Source of the DNA: Pigoraptor vietnamica
Taxonomy: Eukaryota; Opisthokonta; Filasterea
DNA length: 22,878 bases
Direction of reading: 5' to 3'
Assembly (NCBI GenBank): GCA_943704525.1
Contig: CALSCQ010002698.1
Span: forward strand, 1 to 22,878
The translations under genes were made by a program, and so were the position numbers. Position 1 is the first letter of the stretch; the number at the start of each line of letters is the position of its first letter. Positions 1-10,947 of the stretch are shown here, in pieces. The notes beneath the pieces were generated by a model. The model worked only from the letters and a program-made list of their open reading frames with translations. It was not told where the DNA came from and did not search any database.

Positions 1-204
1 GGGGGGGTGCGTGTGGGGTGGGGGGAATTGACAGTGAGATCAAGCACATTGAGTAGTCGTCTCAACAGTTCATTGCACCCAATAGCCGCAGTCAACTGCA
101 CGAACGCACGGGCGAAGACGAAGCGCACTCTCCCTCGCACATGCGCTGTTGGGCTCACGAGACGACAGTGAACGAGACGCGCACTTTTCCCCTCGCACGT
201 GCGC

Positions 205-613
205 TCAGTTGGGGCTCTTGCAAATCTGGATGAGGTTCTTAACGCCAACCATCCAAAAGCCAATCTGATCAATGTTGCCGTTCGACGCGAGATACGTGTG
301 CACGCTCATGGCCTGGTTGATGTCGTTGTTCACGAGCGCTGCGCGGGTCACAAGAGAGTGTGAATCGACCAGGCGCAAACGAAGAACAGAACACACACAC
401 GCATGCACCACGCGGGTGCGCACGCACACACTAACGTTGCAGATTACAATAAAATGGAAGGCTACACGCGCAAGTGCGTGTGTCGTTCGCTTCCCTACCT
501 GTCGCGAGAGCGTGGATGGCACCGACAATGTTGTCGGGGAGTGTCCGGTTGCGGAATGCGTCGTAGAGGTTGTTGAGGCGCTTGCGCACGTCCTCCATGC
601 GCTTCTTGAGCGT
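205..613 (-). other. Sec31 C-terminal helical (SRA1-like) domain, exons 22-23
   Basis: The last two coding exons give a compact helical domain of about 82 residues (from KKRMEDVRKRLNNLYDAFRN to FWMVGVKNLIQICK). It resembles the steroid-receptor-RNA-activator/Sec31 C-terminal fold that ends metazoan and fungal Sec31. Its presence shows the gene is not truncated although its stop lies only 205 bases from the window edge. The intron between the two exons (339-498) is CA-rich. Confidence 0.75.
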
Positions 614-3600
614 CTACGATGCATCACGGGCACCGTCAGTCACCATCAACCCCAACAGATAAAAAAAAAGGGAGTGAATGAGAAGACGACCGGCACGAAG
701 CAAACAGGAATAAGTGCACGAGGGGAACTGAGAGTGCCACGAGTGCGCAGAGCACACGCACCGGGTTCGCTGGCTTGATGCGGTCGAACACCTGGTCCAG
801 CATTTGCACAATCGGCAGGTACTCCGGCGGAATCGGCTTCTCCGGCTCCGGCGGTGGCTGGGGGGCGGGCGGGGGCGGCTGCTGCGCGGGCTGCGCCTGT
901 TGCTGGGGCGGTGCCTGCGGCTGTCCGTACGCGCCGTGTCCGGGGTGACCGGCAGGGCCAGCAGGGCCGGGACCCATCGGCTGCTGCGACGAAGGAAAAT
1001 GTGTGCGATGCCATGCTCTCTGAGTAGCCCGTCACCACATCAAAACAATACTGCGACAACAACCACGCGCACACGACGCGAACGCACATGCACACACGCA
1101 CCCATACCCATGCACACAGACTCACCGCGCCGTATGCCATGCCCGGTCCCATCATGGGCTGCGTAATGGGGAGGGGTGTTGTGACGGGCGGAGGGGCGCT
1201 GACCGTCATCTGCGAACAGAAGAAGAAAGGGAACCGTCGTCAATGGCACGTGCCACTCTACAGGCCAGGGGTGCTAATCAGGCATTGAGTTGCATACCCC
1301 GATTACTACCCCAGTCTACACAGGGGTACTAATCCCTATTGATTAGTACCACACTCTACAAGCCCCACACAGCCTGAATGTTCACCAAGGGCGCAATGGG
1401 AGACCAAGCGATACGCTGCTACAAGAAAGCAACGAAACACACGCGCGCAGTCCACAGCAACGCAACACATACAAGCGCACAAGCACGTGACCTACCCGCG
1501 GCTGCTCAAACTTGACCGGCGGGGGGTCGTTCCAGCGCTTGTCAGCGGTGGCCCCAACAGACTCCTTTCGCGCCACAGTCAGCGGCGGCTCCTGCGCGGG
1601 CGGCGGCACAGCAGCCATTCCGCCAACACCAACGCCATAGGCAGGCTGCGTGCCCCCGAGCGGCGCAACGACTGGCGCTGCGAACAAATAGCACATCGGC
1701 GTGAGCCGCGGAGTGCCGATGCCATGTGTGGAGGCGCAAAACGGCGTGCTCAAAAGACCTACCGGGTGGCATGGCCGCAGCGAGGAAGTAGGACGTCTGG
1801 TTCGTCGCCGCGGGAGCGGGGGCAGCGGCGGCCGGCGCAGGGACGAACCCGCCCGTTGGAGGGGGTCCAAGCGGGGGCTTCGCAGGAGAGGGCGCCGCCG
1901 CCATGTATGGCGACTGCGTTCCATATCCCGCGTTCCCGTACTGCGTTGGGGGAGCGCCAAAGCCAGCAGACGGGGCTGTCGTGGGCGGCGCGCCGAACGA
2001 CGTCGGGGGTGCGGAAGAGGGAGGAACGCCGTAGCCCGTCTGCGGGGTCGACGACGCCCCATACGACGTCGGCGGGGCGACATTGGACGGGGGCGGCCCG
2101 TATGTCGACGGAGGTGCCGCGGTAGCAGCCGACGGCGGGAAGTTGGTGGGTGGCGCGTAAGAGGGCTGCGAGAAGGATGTCGACGGCGAGGCGGCCGTAG
2201 GCGCGGGGCCGTACGACTGCGAGGGCGCCTGTGCCTTGGTAGGCCTATCCCAGTAGCCCTGCCAACACACAAATCGCGTTCAGAACATTGCGGATCACGC
2301 GGATGTGCGCCAGGGAATTGCGTGCACCTGCAAGAGGGTGCATCATCCCACGCCACCATGCACACACCACACACCTGTGCGGGAGGCGCAGCAGTCGCAG
2401 CGGGCTGTCCGTATCCACCCTGCGTCCCGTAAGTCCCCGCGGATTGGCCGTACCCGCCGTAGGCCGGTTGGCCGTACGCCTGCTGCGCACCGTATGCATT
2501 GGGCTGCCCGTAAGCGCCCGGCGCCTGCGCAAACTGCTGGCCATACTGTCCGTAGGCACCAGCAGCCGCCGGCTGTGCCTGCGGCTGGGGGCGCGGGGCG
2601 GCCTGCACGTCCACGCGTTCGAATGGGAACGGAGGGCGCGGGAGGCCAGTCTTCTCTGCGCCGCTCGCGGTGTAGAGGCGGTCGAGGAACTCTGCGAGCT
2701 CGCCCTGGAGAAGACGTCGGTTGTGAGTGAAATGCGGCAAGTGCAAGCCAAAAGTCCACAGACACAGAGGGTAAAATGAGGCAAGTGCAAGCCAAAAGTT
2801 CACACACAGAGGGTAAAATGAGGCAAGTGCAAGCCAAAAGTCCACAGACAGAGGGTAAAATGAGGCAAGTGCAAGCCTAAAGTCCACAGACAGAGGGTAA
2901 AATGAGGCAAGTGCAAGCCAAAAGTCCACAGACAGAGGGTAAAATGAGGCAAGTGCAAGCCTAAAGTCCACAGACAGAGGGTAAAATGAGGCACGTGCAA
3001 GCCAAAAGTCCACACACAGAGGGTAAAATGAGGCAAGTGCAAGCCAAAAGTTCACACACAGAGGGTAAAATGGGGCGAGTGCACGCCAAAAGCGCACCCC
3101 TCAACAATAAATAAAACACAATAACAAAGAAACGCCAGATGGAAGATAACGGATGGAGATATGAGGGCACACACCTGGGGGACATTCTCGGTGACGCCCG
3201 CGCGCATGAGATATTCCATGGCAGTGGACAGGTGGCCCTGGCAGGCGAGGATTTCGGCGTATTGCCTGCGCACCGAATTTGTGGGGAAACGTCAGATAAC
3301 ATGTCTCACAGGCCGCAAAGTACGGATTCATTCGCGTAAGAGGCAGGAGGCGCATAAAGGAACGAGCGACTGTGCGAAGCGAAAAGAGGAGGGGAAGGAA
3401 GAAGAGGGACGCCAACGCACCTGTACTTGTGCGCGAGGAGTGCGTGGCCCGCGGAAGACCCCGCCGTCTGCGATCCGCCGGCCTCCGCCACCGATTGCTT
3501 GAGCAGCGCAACCTTCTCGATCAGCGTCTGGATCGAGTGTGACTCGTTCGAGTCGCCGTACAGGCGAATCCTAAAAAGAATTGGGGGAAATTAAAGGTTA

Positions 3601-6600
3601 AGTGATCGCAAACCGCAAGTAGAGCAATGATTGAAAAATGTTGCGGACGCTGTCTAAAGTGAACAGGAGCGAGGTTGTGTGTGTGTGTATGCGTGCGTGC
3701 TTGCGTGCGTATGCATGCGTGTGTGTGTGTGTGCGTGTGTGGTGTGTGTGTGTATGTGTGTGTGTGTGTTTGTTGTGTGTGCGTGCTTGCGTACGTATGC
3801 ATGCGTGTGTGTATGTGTGTGTGTATGGTGTGTGTGTATGGTGTGTGTGTGTATGTGTGTGCGTGCGTGCGTGTGTGTCTGCGTGTGTGCGTGTGTATGT
3901 GCTTGTTCGATTGAGGGCACAACACAGATCTCTGCGCACCAGCAGTCGACGACGTGCTCCACATCTCCGGCGCAGATGTAAATTAGGAGGGCGGTGGACG
4001 CGCCGTCCGCGGACTCGTGGTCCACCCTCGCCGCTAGTGCGCCTGCGCCATTTGAAGAAAGCAGGGTTGAGAGACAAGTCGAGAGGCTGAGGAGAGAGTG
4101 CATGGATGTGAAAACGCGGACGAGCACATGCGTGTGGTCGTGAGAAATCAGTACAGAGGAACATTCACGCACCGCACAGCGCGGCAAACTCGTCCGTGCG
4201 CGCGTACGTGCACAAGAGAGCCAACGTCTCCCGCCAATTGGCAATGTCGGCGTTGTCGACAATGTCCCGCCAGTTACGCGACACGACGGCGCTCGCCAGC
4301 TGCTCACAGGACAAGCGGTTGGCATTGAAATCGCGTCGCGGTGAATGAAAATTAATACAGCACATGAAGACTCGAACTATTATCATGAATTTAAAAAAAA
4401 AAAAACACTGACGCATGAGATCACGTGAGCATCAATCCTCGAAGCAGGCAGAGGGCAAGCAATCAACAGCAACAGCAAGCGCACCCGTGAGAGGTTGGAG
4501 CGGTTGCGCCTGAAGTACGCCGCCTGCGTGCGCGCGATGAGCTCCGAACCGCCCGCCATCGAGAGAATGAGGGCGTCCGCCTGTGGCCGCGAAGGGCGTC
4601 AGTCACAAGCGCACACAAAAGGAAGCACAGACAAGTGAGTGAACTGGGAACATAAAAACGTGGGCGCGCACTCACCATGCGGTCGACCGAGATGCACGCG
4701 CTCACGGCGGCCTCAAAGTTGCCGACGAGCAGCGCCTGCGAAATGAGGCCGTCGATGTCTGCGACACGTTGAAATACTACTGGTCAAACATGGGCTCCAA
4801 AGCGGCAGTGCGGGGACAAGGACAACGGTCGCACACGGCCACAAGACAGCGCGGAAAGAAAGAAGAAAAAAAAAAGGAATACATGACTCGCAACTTTAGC
4901 CTCAACGGACAGCGGCAAACCCTCACCGTTGCTGGTTTCAATTGCAAAGGGCATGGCATCGGCCTTGGACACGCTAATGAAAGGGCCGGCGCCGTTCCCA
5001 GCTGCGCACGCACACACCACACCGAACATTAGAACAACACCCGACGAGAAATGCACAAGCGATGTTATCGCAACGCAGTCAAGTCAGCAGCAGCACCCAC
5101 CGTCAATCGATCCGTCAAAAATGTCCGCGCCCTGCGACCCCGACAGCGTGCCGTTCATGCCAAAGGGGTTCAGCGACGACGTGGGGGAGGGCGAAATGCC
5201 GCTCGGCCCAAAGTCCGCCGGCAGCGAGCTGGAGAGGCCGGGACTTGCGGGTGCGTCCGACGAGCGCTGGGTGGCATACTGCGCGTTTGCGCTCGCTCCC
5301 ATCACGGGGCTGTTTGAGAAGATCTTCTCGTCCGTCACAGAGAGATTCCCGACGCCTTCGGCCACGCCGTCGGCGAGTCCCACCGTCTGGTGGACGCGAG
5401 AGGCGACCTGGCAATAGTCACATAGTGAGTCGCAGTGAATAAAATTTTACAAACAAACATGCACACGACGGAATCGAATCCGGGACTGACCAAAGCGCGA
5501 GTCACAAAACATGTTCCCTCACCTCCTCGACGTCGTAGCCGAGCAGCGCCAAGAGCGCGCGCCGCGGCTCCTTCTCAAAGCCAGCCCGCAAAAATTCCCA
5601 GGTGCTCCGCTCGCCCGTCCCTTCTCCCGTTTCCGACGCCCTCTCGCTGCAGTACTCAAGGTACTGGCGGCGGTCGAGCGCGTTCTTCAGCTGCCGCGCG
5701 CGTTCCACGACGTCCATCTCCGTCTCCACCGTGCGCATGCGAACCACGGACGCGCGTGACGTCGAGGGCGCGGCGACCGGCTGTCCCGGCTGACCCGGCT
5801 GCACCTGCGGCTGCGGGGTCTGCGCCGCGGGACAGACCGAAGTGACGCGCCCGCCGAAACCAAAGGTGGCCGAAATGGGGCGCCGGAGCCACTTTGGCGC
5901 GACCTTCAGGACGGGCTCACGTGCCGCCTGCGCGAAAAATTGGTCCTGACCGGGGACGACGGCGTCCGTTGGGACATCTGTGGGGCACCCACACACACGC
6001 GCGACGGGATGGGTCAATCGATGCATAGCAGCAATGCCGAGCATCAATGCGACAGTCCAGACACTTTGGCTCAAAAAGAGCACGTGAAAGGCGGAGGCGC
6101 GTACCTGTGATAGAGTGGACGGCGATCTTCCCCTCGAACGAACCCGTGGCGACGAGCGAGGGATCGCCCACGCACCACCGAACATCAAAGTTCCAGTTGG
6201 CGCTCGGCGGAAGCTCTGCGATGACCTCGCCCCCAGGGGCCTGCGCACCGTCACACCACGCGTGAGACATGAACACGCAGCGAAGACTGTCACGAAGAAC
6301 GCACGAGGACCCTTACACACACAAAAGGACGGCAAAACCCAAACGGGCAGAACCAGTCCTTTCACAGACTGCCGCCGAACAACCAAAGTGTAACAATGCA
6401 GACAACGACGCGATTCACAAGAAACAATGGCGGACGCACACCGAAACGACCGAGTGAAGGAATTGGCACACGAACCTGCGAGCTCGGATTCCAGATAAGC
6501 GTGCGGTTGTCCTTCCCCGACGTGAGCATGAGGTCGGCGTCGCGTTCGCACCACGCAATCGCAAGAATGCCACGACTGTGGCGCTCGAGGGACTTCATCG

Positions 6601-7697
6601 GCGAATACGCATTGCGCAAGTCCCACACCTGCGCCACCAACAGTGCGATTTCCATTCCCCCGTCAGCAGAGTGGACATGCGAGTTTTCCGTGCGACTGCC
6701 GACGCACGTGTACATATATCGCACACGAGTACGTACGCCGCACACGTCAACAATCATGCGCGAATGGACGTGCCACTGACCTGAATAATGGGGGCGCGAT
6801 CCTCCTCAGACGCAATGGCCACCTGCGTCGCGGCATCCGGGTGCCACGCAAAGGCGCGGCTCCGAAAGCGGAACGAAGGGTCGTTTATCTATGACGTGGG
6901 TGTTGGGATGGCGAACGACGGGAAAGAGAATGAGTACGACGTTCCCCTTGAGCGCCGCAGGGACAACTTCTTCGTCGCCCCATTCGTTGATGCGATTAAA
7001 CGACTCCTACAACAACACAAACACGGCGAACAGTGGCGCTATTTAGACGGCGCACCTGCAGAACGGGCCTGTTTGCGCGGAGGTCCCACACGGTCGTACC
7101 CGTGCCCATCGATGTCGACGCGAGAATGTGCTGCACCTGCCTGTTCCACTGTATGCACGCCACGTCCGCCGTCTGCTGCGGCCGATTGCCCGGTGTCATC
7201 GGCTTCTGAGGGTTGTTGAGGTCCCTGGAGCAGTCGAGAAATGAACACGGAGGAATGGGTGAGTGTCGGCAGTGTGATCAAACAGTGCCCATAACAGACT
7301 GTCCACTTCAGCGGGCGAGCGAAAGGGAAAAACAAAAAGATAAAAATGCTACTCAACCGATAAAGAAGCGGCCAACGACTAGTATCGCCTCTCGTCACAC
7401 AAACCAACACATGCAAGAACACGCATGCATGCACGCACCAGATGTAAATCTCGGAATCCGACGCCCCCGACGCGAGCAGATTGTGCTGGAAGGGGTTAAA
7501 GTCAAGCGTGCGCACGGCGCCGTGGTGCACCTCCATGCGCGCCGTCAGAGCGTGGTCGCCGGCATTTCTGCGCGACAGAGGGACAGCGCAATTGAGCGCT
7601 TTTCGAACAGACGCTACACCCCTCTATTAACGCTTGTGACCACAATGATGCCAGAATTACTACGCCCGAATCACTACACACCACCGCACACACACAC

Positions 7698-7733
<36 letters not shown>

Positions 7734-8222
7734 TCACAGGTCCCCTTCGCCGTAGCCCCTTCCATTATCTTCAGCGCGCACGCAAACCCACTGGAGCACA
7801 GCCGCCGCGTTCCACACGTTGATGACGCCCCCGTCCATGCCCCCGGCAATGACGCCATGGCTCATCTCGCCCGTCGCAACGCCCTTGGCACCCCACGTGA
7901 GCGAGTGAAAGCTGCAAGACAAGAGTCAGACACAAATTCGCATCGGTCAACTCTCGACAACAAACGCTCGCTCGCACTCTCGCGCGAACGCATTCATATC
8001 CCATGCGACAACGCACCGGTAGTTGGCCTGGAGGGACCCGCGTAGCACGAGACCGTTTTCCGCAGCCGTCTTGTCGAACCCATAGATCTCCAGCTCGGCA
8101 TTGGTGCTGAACGTGGCATCCAGCTGTTGCGCGGCAGTGCCCGCAGCGAGCAGCGTTTCGCCATGGATGCCATTGGGGCTCCACGCAATAATCGACGTCC
8201 GATCAACCTCCGCCAGACGCAT
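205..8222 (-). CDS. SEC31: Sec31, outer-coat subunit of COPII vesicles (complete, 23 exons, 1356 aa)
   Basis: Sec31 pairs with Sec13 to form the outer COPII cage at ER exit sites and boosts Sar1 GTPase activity. Exons in coding order: 8222-8017, 7911-7792, 7567-7439, 7224-7056, 6888-6781, 6628-6476, 6240-6105, 5977-5523, 5407-5101, 5001-4927, 4758-4676, 4580-4485, 4299-4173, 4042-3940, 3570-3421, 3265-3175, 2704-2375, 2258-1763, 1677-1496, 1209-1126, 983-762, 613-499, 338-205. The start MRLAEVDRTSIIAWSP matches the usual Sec31 N-terminus. WD40 blades fill residues 1 to about 335 (WNRQVQHILAS, HSRGILAIAW). The blade insertion that binds Sec13 is at about 366-384 (APKWLRRPISATFGFGG). The helical ACE1 region starts near 620 (DIDGLISQALLVGNFEAAV, NWRETLALLCTYA). 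A Pro/Gly/Gln/Tyr-rich linker spans about 860-1270, followed by a C-terminal helical domain. Length is near yeast and human Sec31. Exon 13 could start 3 nt earlier (4302) and exon 21 could use a neighbouring AG. Identification is very secure; a few splice sites are less so. Confidence 0.95.
1254..1365. repeat. Inverted/direct-repeat element inside a SEC31 intron (1210-1495)
   Basis: A perfect 10-bp stem (GGTACTAATC at 1325-1334, GATTAGTACC at 1341-1350) encloses a 6-nt loop. A third, one-mismatch arm (GATTACTACC) is at 1301-1310. A short direct motif like CACTCTACA occurs at 1254, 1312 (one change) and 1352, twice followed by GGGGT-CTAATC. It could be a remnant of a small inverted-repeat transposon or a foldback in the pre-mRNA. 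No terminal target duplication is obvious. Confidence 0.5.
1529..1534 (-). other. Sec31 Trp-Asn motif that contacts the Sar1 active site (W1160, N1161)
   Basis: Exon 19 encodes KRWNDPPPVKF near the end of the proline-rich linker. In the yeast Sec31 active fragment a Trp-Asn pair (W922/N923) inserts next to the Sar1-Sec23 catalytic site. The pair is retained here in the same WND context, so this copy should be able to stimulate GTP hydrolysis. The assignment rests on motif and position in the protein, not on an alignment. Confidence 0.8.
2727..3105. repeat. 42-bp minisatellite, 9 copies, in SEC31 intron 16
   Basis: The unit begins GCAAGTGCAAGCC and recurs at 2737, 2781, 2823, 2865, 2907, 2949, 2991, 3033 and 3075. 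The spacing is 42 bp, except 44 bp for the first. Copies alternate between GCCAAAAG and GCCTAAAG from 2823 to 2949, which indicates duplication of an 84-bp dimer. The array lies in the intron between 3174 and 2705. Because 42 is a multiple of three, it stays open on the minus strand as a 14-residue periodic frame. I treat it as non-coding, since Sec31 conservation resumes only at 2704. Confidence 0.92.
3675..3905. repeat. Compound (TG)n/(TGCG)n microsatellite in a SEC31 intron
   Basis: About 230 bp of TG repeats interrupted by TGCG, TATG and CATGCG units fills most of the intron 3571-3939. On the SEC31 sense strand it reads (CA)n. A near-duplicate stretch (TGCGTGCTTGCGT...TATGCATGCGTGTG) appears near 3690 and again near 3780, so part of the tract has itself been duplicated. 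Long reading frames of alternating Cys/Val or His/Thr here are artefacts. Confidence 0.9.
7684..7733. repeat. (CA)n microsatellite in SEC31 intron 2
   Basis: A CA dinucleotide tract of about 50 bp with a few CG interruptions lies in the intron 7568-7791. On the transcript it reads (UG)n, opposite in orientation to the tract at 3675-3905 of the same gene. Confidence 0.9.
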
Positions 8223-8848
8223 GGTGCCGTTTGCCGCCCGTGTGCGCGGCCTGGGATGCAGATTGTAGCCACAGTGCTTAGAGTGGATGCCAAAGAATGT
8301 GTTCACGGAACTCGCATCCACCACAGTCAACTGCTGATTTCGGAAGGTGAGAAAAAAAGATGCAATGAGACTCACGCCGACCCAAGGCCAATTCAGGGAC
8401 CAGCGCCAACGGAAAGTGAAAAACGCCGCAAGAGACCGTGTGCGAGTGTTCCCGAGACGGGATCCCGAGCGCGTCGAAGTATGTGTGCGTGTGACACTAG
8501 TGGAAAAGTGCCTGCGTTGCAGTTGATGCGGTGGCACCTTCAACTGACTCAGCTGTTCTGCGGGTGCGGCCTAAGGGGTGGGTGTGGGGTGCGTCGAGCG
8601 TTTTAAATTGGAAAATGGGTAATTTTCTTAAAATCTAGAGCATTTTCAAATTACGAGAGTATATTGGGCGTGAAATTTTTCAGCGAAATCTCGACAAACT
8701 CTCATGGCGTTACACCCGTTACAGTGGGCATGTGATGGCCAAGTGACGTCATCGAACTTTCCACTCGGGACTCAACAGACAACTTCTAATATCACGCGTT
8801 GAAAAAGAAGTCTACCGTCTGTGTGGCGCACAACCGCAGCTGTCGCAA
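8223..8848. promoter_or_regulatory. Divergent intergenic region between SEC31 and the lipid kinase
   Basis: These 626 bp separate the two start codons and must hold both promoters and 5' UTRs. Most is GC-rich, but 8600-8700 is AT-rich, the composition one expects for a promoter core. A perfect TGACGTCA palindrome, the bZIP/CREB-type site, is at 8744-8751. No TATA box, RNA gene or conserved reading frame is evident. The first-exon frame of Sec31 continues open upstream of 8222 but without Sec31 similarity, so I do not extend the gene. Confidence 0.5.
8744..8751. promoter_or_regulatory. TGACGTCA palindrome (CRE/ATF-like bZIP site)
   Basis: This perfect 8-bp palindrome sits 98 bp upstream of the kinase start codon and about 520 bp upstream of the SEC31 start. 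The motif is the classic CREB/ATF bZIP site. Function here is inference from sequence and position only; an 8-mer can occur by chance. Confidence 0.3.
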
Positions 8849-10337
8849 ATGGACCCGAAGGCTGCCAAGGGTGTTGCCTCGGGGGAGTCGTCCCCGGCGA
8901 CGGGCTCTCCCGATGTGCGGCGCAAGAAGCCCACCGACATCGCGGAAGTCGACGAGAGGAACCCCTTCCACCCCGCCATCAAGCCGAAGAAGGGCGCCCT
9001 CGGTGAGTGCTGTGCGGCGTCGCCGAATTTACCGACAACTCAAGATTCACCGCACTGAGTGTCTTTGGTGTTGTTGACATACGTGCTGCTCGTGACTACT
9101 GCGTGGGTGGGGTGGCGTTCGATGCCTCATCCTTGGGCGGCCTCGCAGGCGGCATCCTTCCGCCCGGCGCATACAAGAGCTTCTCGCTGCCGCCGCGGAA
9201 AGTGACTGTGAAGCGCGCGTTTTTGACTGTCAACCCTTACGGCGGCAACAACAAGGGCCTTCGCATTCTCAAGAAGATTAGGTGCGTACCGCGAATGGAC
9301 CGGCTATTCTTGCGTGAGCCGTAACCGAGTGGTTCGAATTTTCTCACGTGGTGTAACTGTGTAGGCCCGTATTTGAGGAGGCTGGCGTCGAGCTTACTAT
9401 CACGGAGACCACCCACGCGGGGCACAACTTTGAGCTTGCCAAGGGTTGCGAGATCGGTATGTTTCGTGTCGAAGCAAACCGCTGGCGCAAACCGCTGCAT
9501 AAGTGAGGCATGGTACTTCTCGTTGTTGTCGTTAGTGTTGTTGTTGCTGTGTGTGTGCTGTGTGTGTTGCTTTGCCTGTTCTTTGCGTTAAATTCAGACT
9601 CTGAACCACACACAATTTCACTTTCAGACAAGTACGACTGCTTCATTGTTCTCGGCGGTGATGGCAGCATTCACGAGGTCATCAATGGCATGCTCAGCCG
9701 CGAAGACAAGCGCACCATTCCCATCGGCTTGGTGGGCATTTGCGCCTCGTGTCTGCGTGCGTGTACGTGCTTGTACGTGCATGTATGTGTGCGAGTGTTG
9801 TGGGCGGGTGTGGGCGGCGTCCACGCACGTGTTTTGAACTAACGACGTGATTGCGGAGCAGGTGCCTGCCGGGACGGGCAACAGCTTCGCAGAGGACTTT
9901 GGGCAGCCGAAGCCCGTCGAGGCGGCGCGTCGCATCATTGCGGGGATGGCCCAAAAAGTGGACATGGCGCGCGTGACTTTTAAGGAGCGCACAATGTTTG
10001 CCTTCAACATTTTGAACTGGCCTGCCGACTACATGAAGACGGCCGAGGGAATGCGCTGGGCGGGTGCTGCGCGGTACAAGATAGCCACCGGCCTCGACGT
10101 GCTCGGCGGAAAGTAAGCGCGCGCGTTCGACATGTCTCTGTCGCGCGAATGAGTTTGCCATCATTTTTTGTACGTGTGTCATGCACGCTTCGACGTTATT
10201 CAATCTGACGGTGGGCCTTGTGCAGGTTTGGTCGCAACGTCCGCATTGACATCGACGGCGAAACAATTCAGGACTTTGTGATGATGCTGCACATCCAGAA
10301 CAACCAGCACACCGGCAAGGCGCTCAGGTGTGTGTGC

Positions 10338-10388
<51 letters not shown>

Positions 10389-10456
10389 GTGCGTGTGTGT
10401 GTGTGTGTGTGTTGTGTGTGTGTGTGTGTGTGTGTGTTGTGTGTGTGTGTGTGTGT

Positions 10457-10487
<31 letters not shown>

Positions 10488-10947
10488 GTTTGTGGGCGCG
10501 CGTGGCTCGATATGGAGGATTCTGATGCATTTTCTTATGCTTCGCCGTGTCTGCGTGCGCTCAGGGCGGCGCCGATGGCACGCATCGACGATGGTCTGTT
10601 CGATCTGATCATACTGCGCGAAATGAGCCGCACTGCCCTTGCCGGAATGCTCGGCGGCATCGAGGATGGCACGTGGATCTTCCACGAGCGCGCCGAGTAC
10701 AGGTACGCCATTGTCTTGTCTCTTCAAGCTAGTGTTGTCGGAGACTCTCCCTCGACATATTTCATCGAAATCACATGAGGATTCACGTGTTGGCACCAAC
10801 GCGCACAGGCGATTCAAGTCGATGACCCTGCGAGTGTCGGACCACCCGTCGGTGGTCAACGTGGATGGCGAGATCTGCTATACTGAGCCAGTCTCCATCG
10901 ACGTCATACCCGGCGCACTTGAGATTTTTGGCCCAAACGACAGCTAA
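8849..10947 (+). CDS. Sphingoid-base / diacylglycerol-type lipid kinase (8 exons, 370 aa)
   Basis: It should transfer phosphate from ATP to a membrane lipid such as sphingosine, ceramide or diacylglycerol. Exons: 8849-9002, 9149-9281, 9365-9456, 9628-9731, 9862-10112, 10226-10327, 10565-10702, 10809-10947. Signatures of the DAGK catalytic fold appear in order: FLTVNPYGGNNKG (glycine-rich nucleotide loop), GGDGSIHEVING with GGDGS at 136-140, VPAGTGNSFAEDFG at 162-174, ARIDDGLFDLI, and the C-terminal VDGE (D344-E346). Residues 1-60 are polar, Lys/Pro-rich and without signal peptide. There is no PH domain, C1 domain or membrane segment, so the protein is probably soluble and peripherally recruited. 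The length suits a minimal kinase and is shorter than animal SPHK or ceramide kinase. The lipid substrate cannot be settled from motifs. All splice phases agree. Confidence 0.93.
10328..10493. repeat. (TG)n microsatellite beginning at the 5' splice site of kinase intron 6
   Basis: Exon 6 ends ...CTCAG at 10327 and the intron opens directly as GTGTGTGTGCG. The TG tract then runs for about 165 bp, with TTG interruptions spaced at roughly 20-30 bp. The 5' splice site is therefore the first unit of the repeat, and many further in-repeat GT dinucleotides could compete for it. Confidence 0.93.

Noticed and set aside
1-204. Any gene or RNA in the left end
   Set aside because: I found no coding similarity, tRNA-like fold or poly-A hexamer. 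It is only the SEC31 3' flank and G-rich contig edge.
1382-3097. 571-codon minus-strand frame including the minisatellite
   Set aside because: It is correct only over exon 17; the rest reads intron repeats and out-of-frame exon 18. Treated as intron read-through, but kept as a finding because of the open array.
2727-3105. CRISPR-like array of regularly spaced repeats
   Set aside because: The 42-bp units are directly adjacent with no unique spacers, and lie inside a eukaryotic intron.
3654-4325. His/Thr- and Cys/Val-repeat proteins near 3700, 10400 and 17650
   Set aside because: They are translations of CA/TG microsatellites in introns.
6889-7055. Possible extra SEC31 exon reading SFNRINEWGDEEVVPAAL
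   Set aside because: Joining 7056 directly to 6888 gives the conserved WD40 sequence VLQINDPSFRF in phase. The upstream reading runs into the wrong frame and a stop.
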